Shown one piece after another: positions 63,619-64,000 of a stretch of 64,000 nt of DNA (position 1 is its first letter; the number at the start of each line of letters is the position of its first letter). The translations under genes and the position numbers were made by a program. The notes beneath the pieces are model-generated. The model worked only from the letters and a program-made list of their open reading frames with translations. It ran no database searches and was not told the DNA's origin. Source of the stretch: Zerene cesonia (taxonomy: Eukaryota; Arthropoda; Insecta; Lepidoptera; Pieridae); contig NC_052130.1 in NCBI RefSeq assembly GCF_012273895.1, positions 1 to 64,000 of the forward strand. The letters are read 5' to 3'.

Positions 63619-64000
63619 GTAAGGAACTTCCTTAAGCATTTATTGTATATTATTATTAGATTATGTTTTTAAAACATTCTAGCTATTGATCCTTTTATAT
63701 TGAAAAATACAGGTTACTCTGTTACCTAGCAAAGATGTCGGTCTTGAACCTTTAATTGTTTGATACCTATTTGTACTGCTACAGTGATGTACTTAGCTAT
63801 AAGGTTAGGTTAAGTGTTTGACATAGTAAACAATTTTGAATTTGAATTTGAATGACATATGAACACATATGGTAGTTTCCATTAGGCAACATTTGAAACA
63901 CAATTTTTTACTTCAGGAAACTTCAGAAAACAAAAAAATTAACTTTGTATTACGTATTCTAGGTTTGCGATCAGTCAACTGGCACATTTTTTCAAGCTCT
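63619..64000. other. Start of Skeletor intron 5
   Basis: AT-rich sequence after donor gtaagg. A 'ttttgaatttgaatttgaat' run at 63831-63850 resembles a LINE tail. No exon recognised before the window ends. Confidence 0.5.

Overview
The window is insect nuclear DNA, most likely from a moth or butterfly (Lepidoptera). The support is: spliced genes with GT-AG introns, AT-rich introns and spacers, dense copies of Helitron-like elements of the type common in Lepidoptera (5' ends like TC..ACTAATATTATAAA, 3' ends like ..GCAGCTAGT), a repeated ~320-bp SINE-like element, and arthropod-specific Knickkopf/Skeletor genes. It is a draft scaffold. Five N blocks of exactly 1000 bases (4925-5924, 14127-15126, 16410-17409, 44684-45683, 58305-59304) join six contigs, so order and orientation across them are not proven.

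Left part (1-17.4 kb). A complete six-exon NAT8-type membrane N-acetyltransferase lies on the minus strand (654-3067). Next is the N-terminal half of a fem-1 ankyrin-repeat gene on the minus strand (5957-8711), cut by the first gap. A decayed Jockey-like retrotransposon fills 9.4-11.3 kb. An unrecognised gene with a coiled coil and a helical region runs on the plus strand from 11917 into the second gap. The small contig 15127-16409 carries the C-terminal half of fem-1 on the plus strand, opposite to the N-terminal half. The simplest explanation is a misplaced and inverted contig.

Right part (17.4-64 kb). Two related genes for extracellular cuticle-type proteins stand head to head. knickkopf (minus, 17981-25425) is reconstructed in 13 exons that all keep frame: signal peptide, two DM13 domains, DOMON, a cupredoxin-like C-terminal region and a GPI-type tail. 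Skeletor (plus, from 27832 and running off the window) shows a signal peptide exon, one complete and one partial DM13 domain, and a first intron of about 20.7 kb (including one gap). About 2.4 kb separates the two start codons; that stretch holds a SINE-like copy, two Helitron-like copies and a GC-rich block next to Skeletor exon 1. The remainder is intron with transposon fragments, simple repeats and a few G-rich islands.

Expected functions from family knowledge: Knk protects and organises newly made chitin. Skeletor-family proteins share its DM13/DOMON architecture. Fem-1 is a CUL2 ubiquitin-ligase substrate receptor. NAT8-type enzymes acetylate small molecules or proteins at the ER membrane. 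Exon models were made by eye from splice signals, reading phase and remembered family patterns; no alignment was run.
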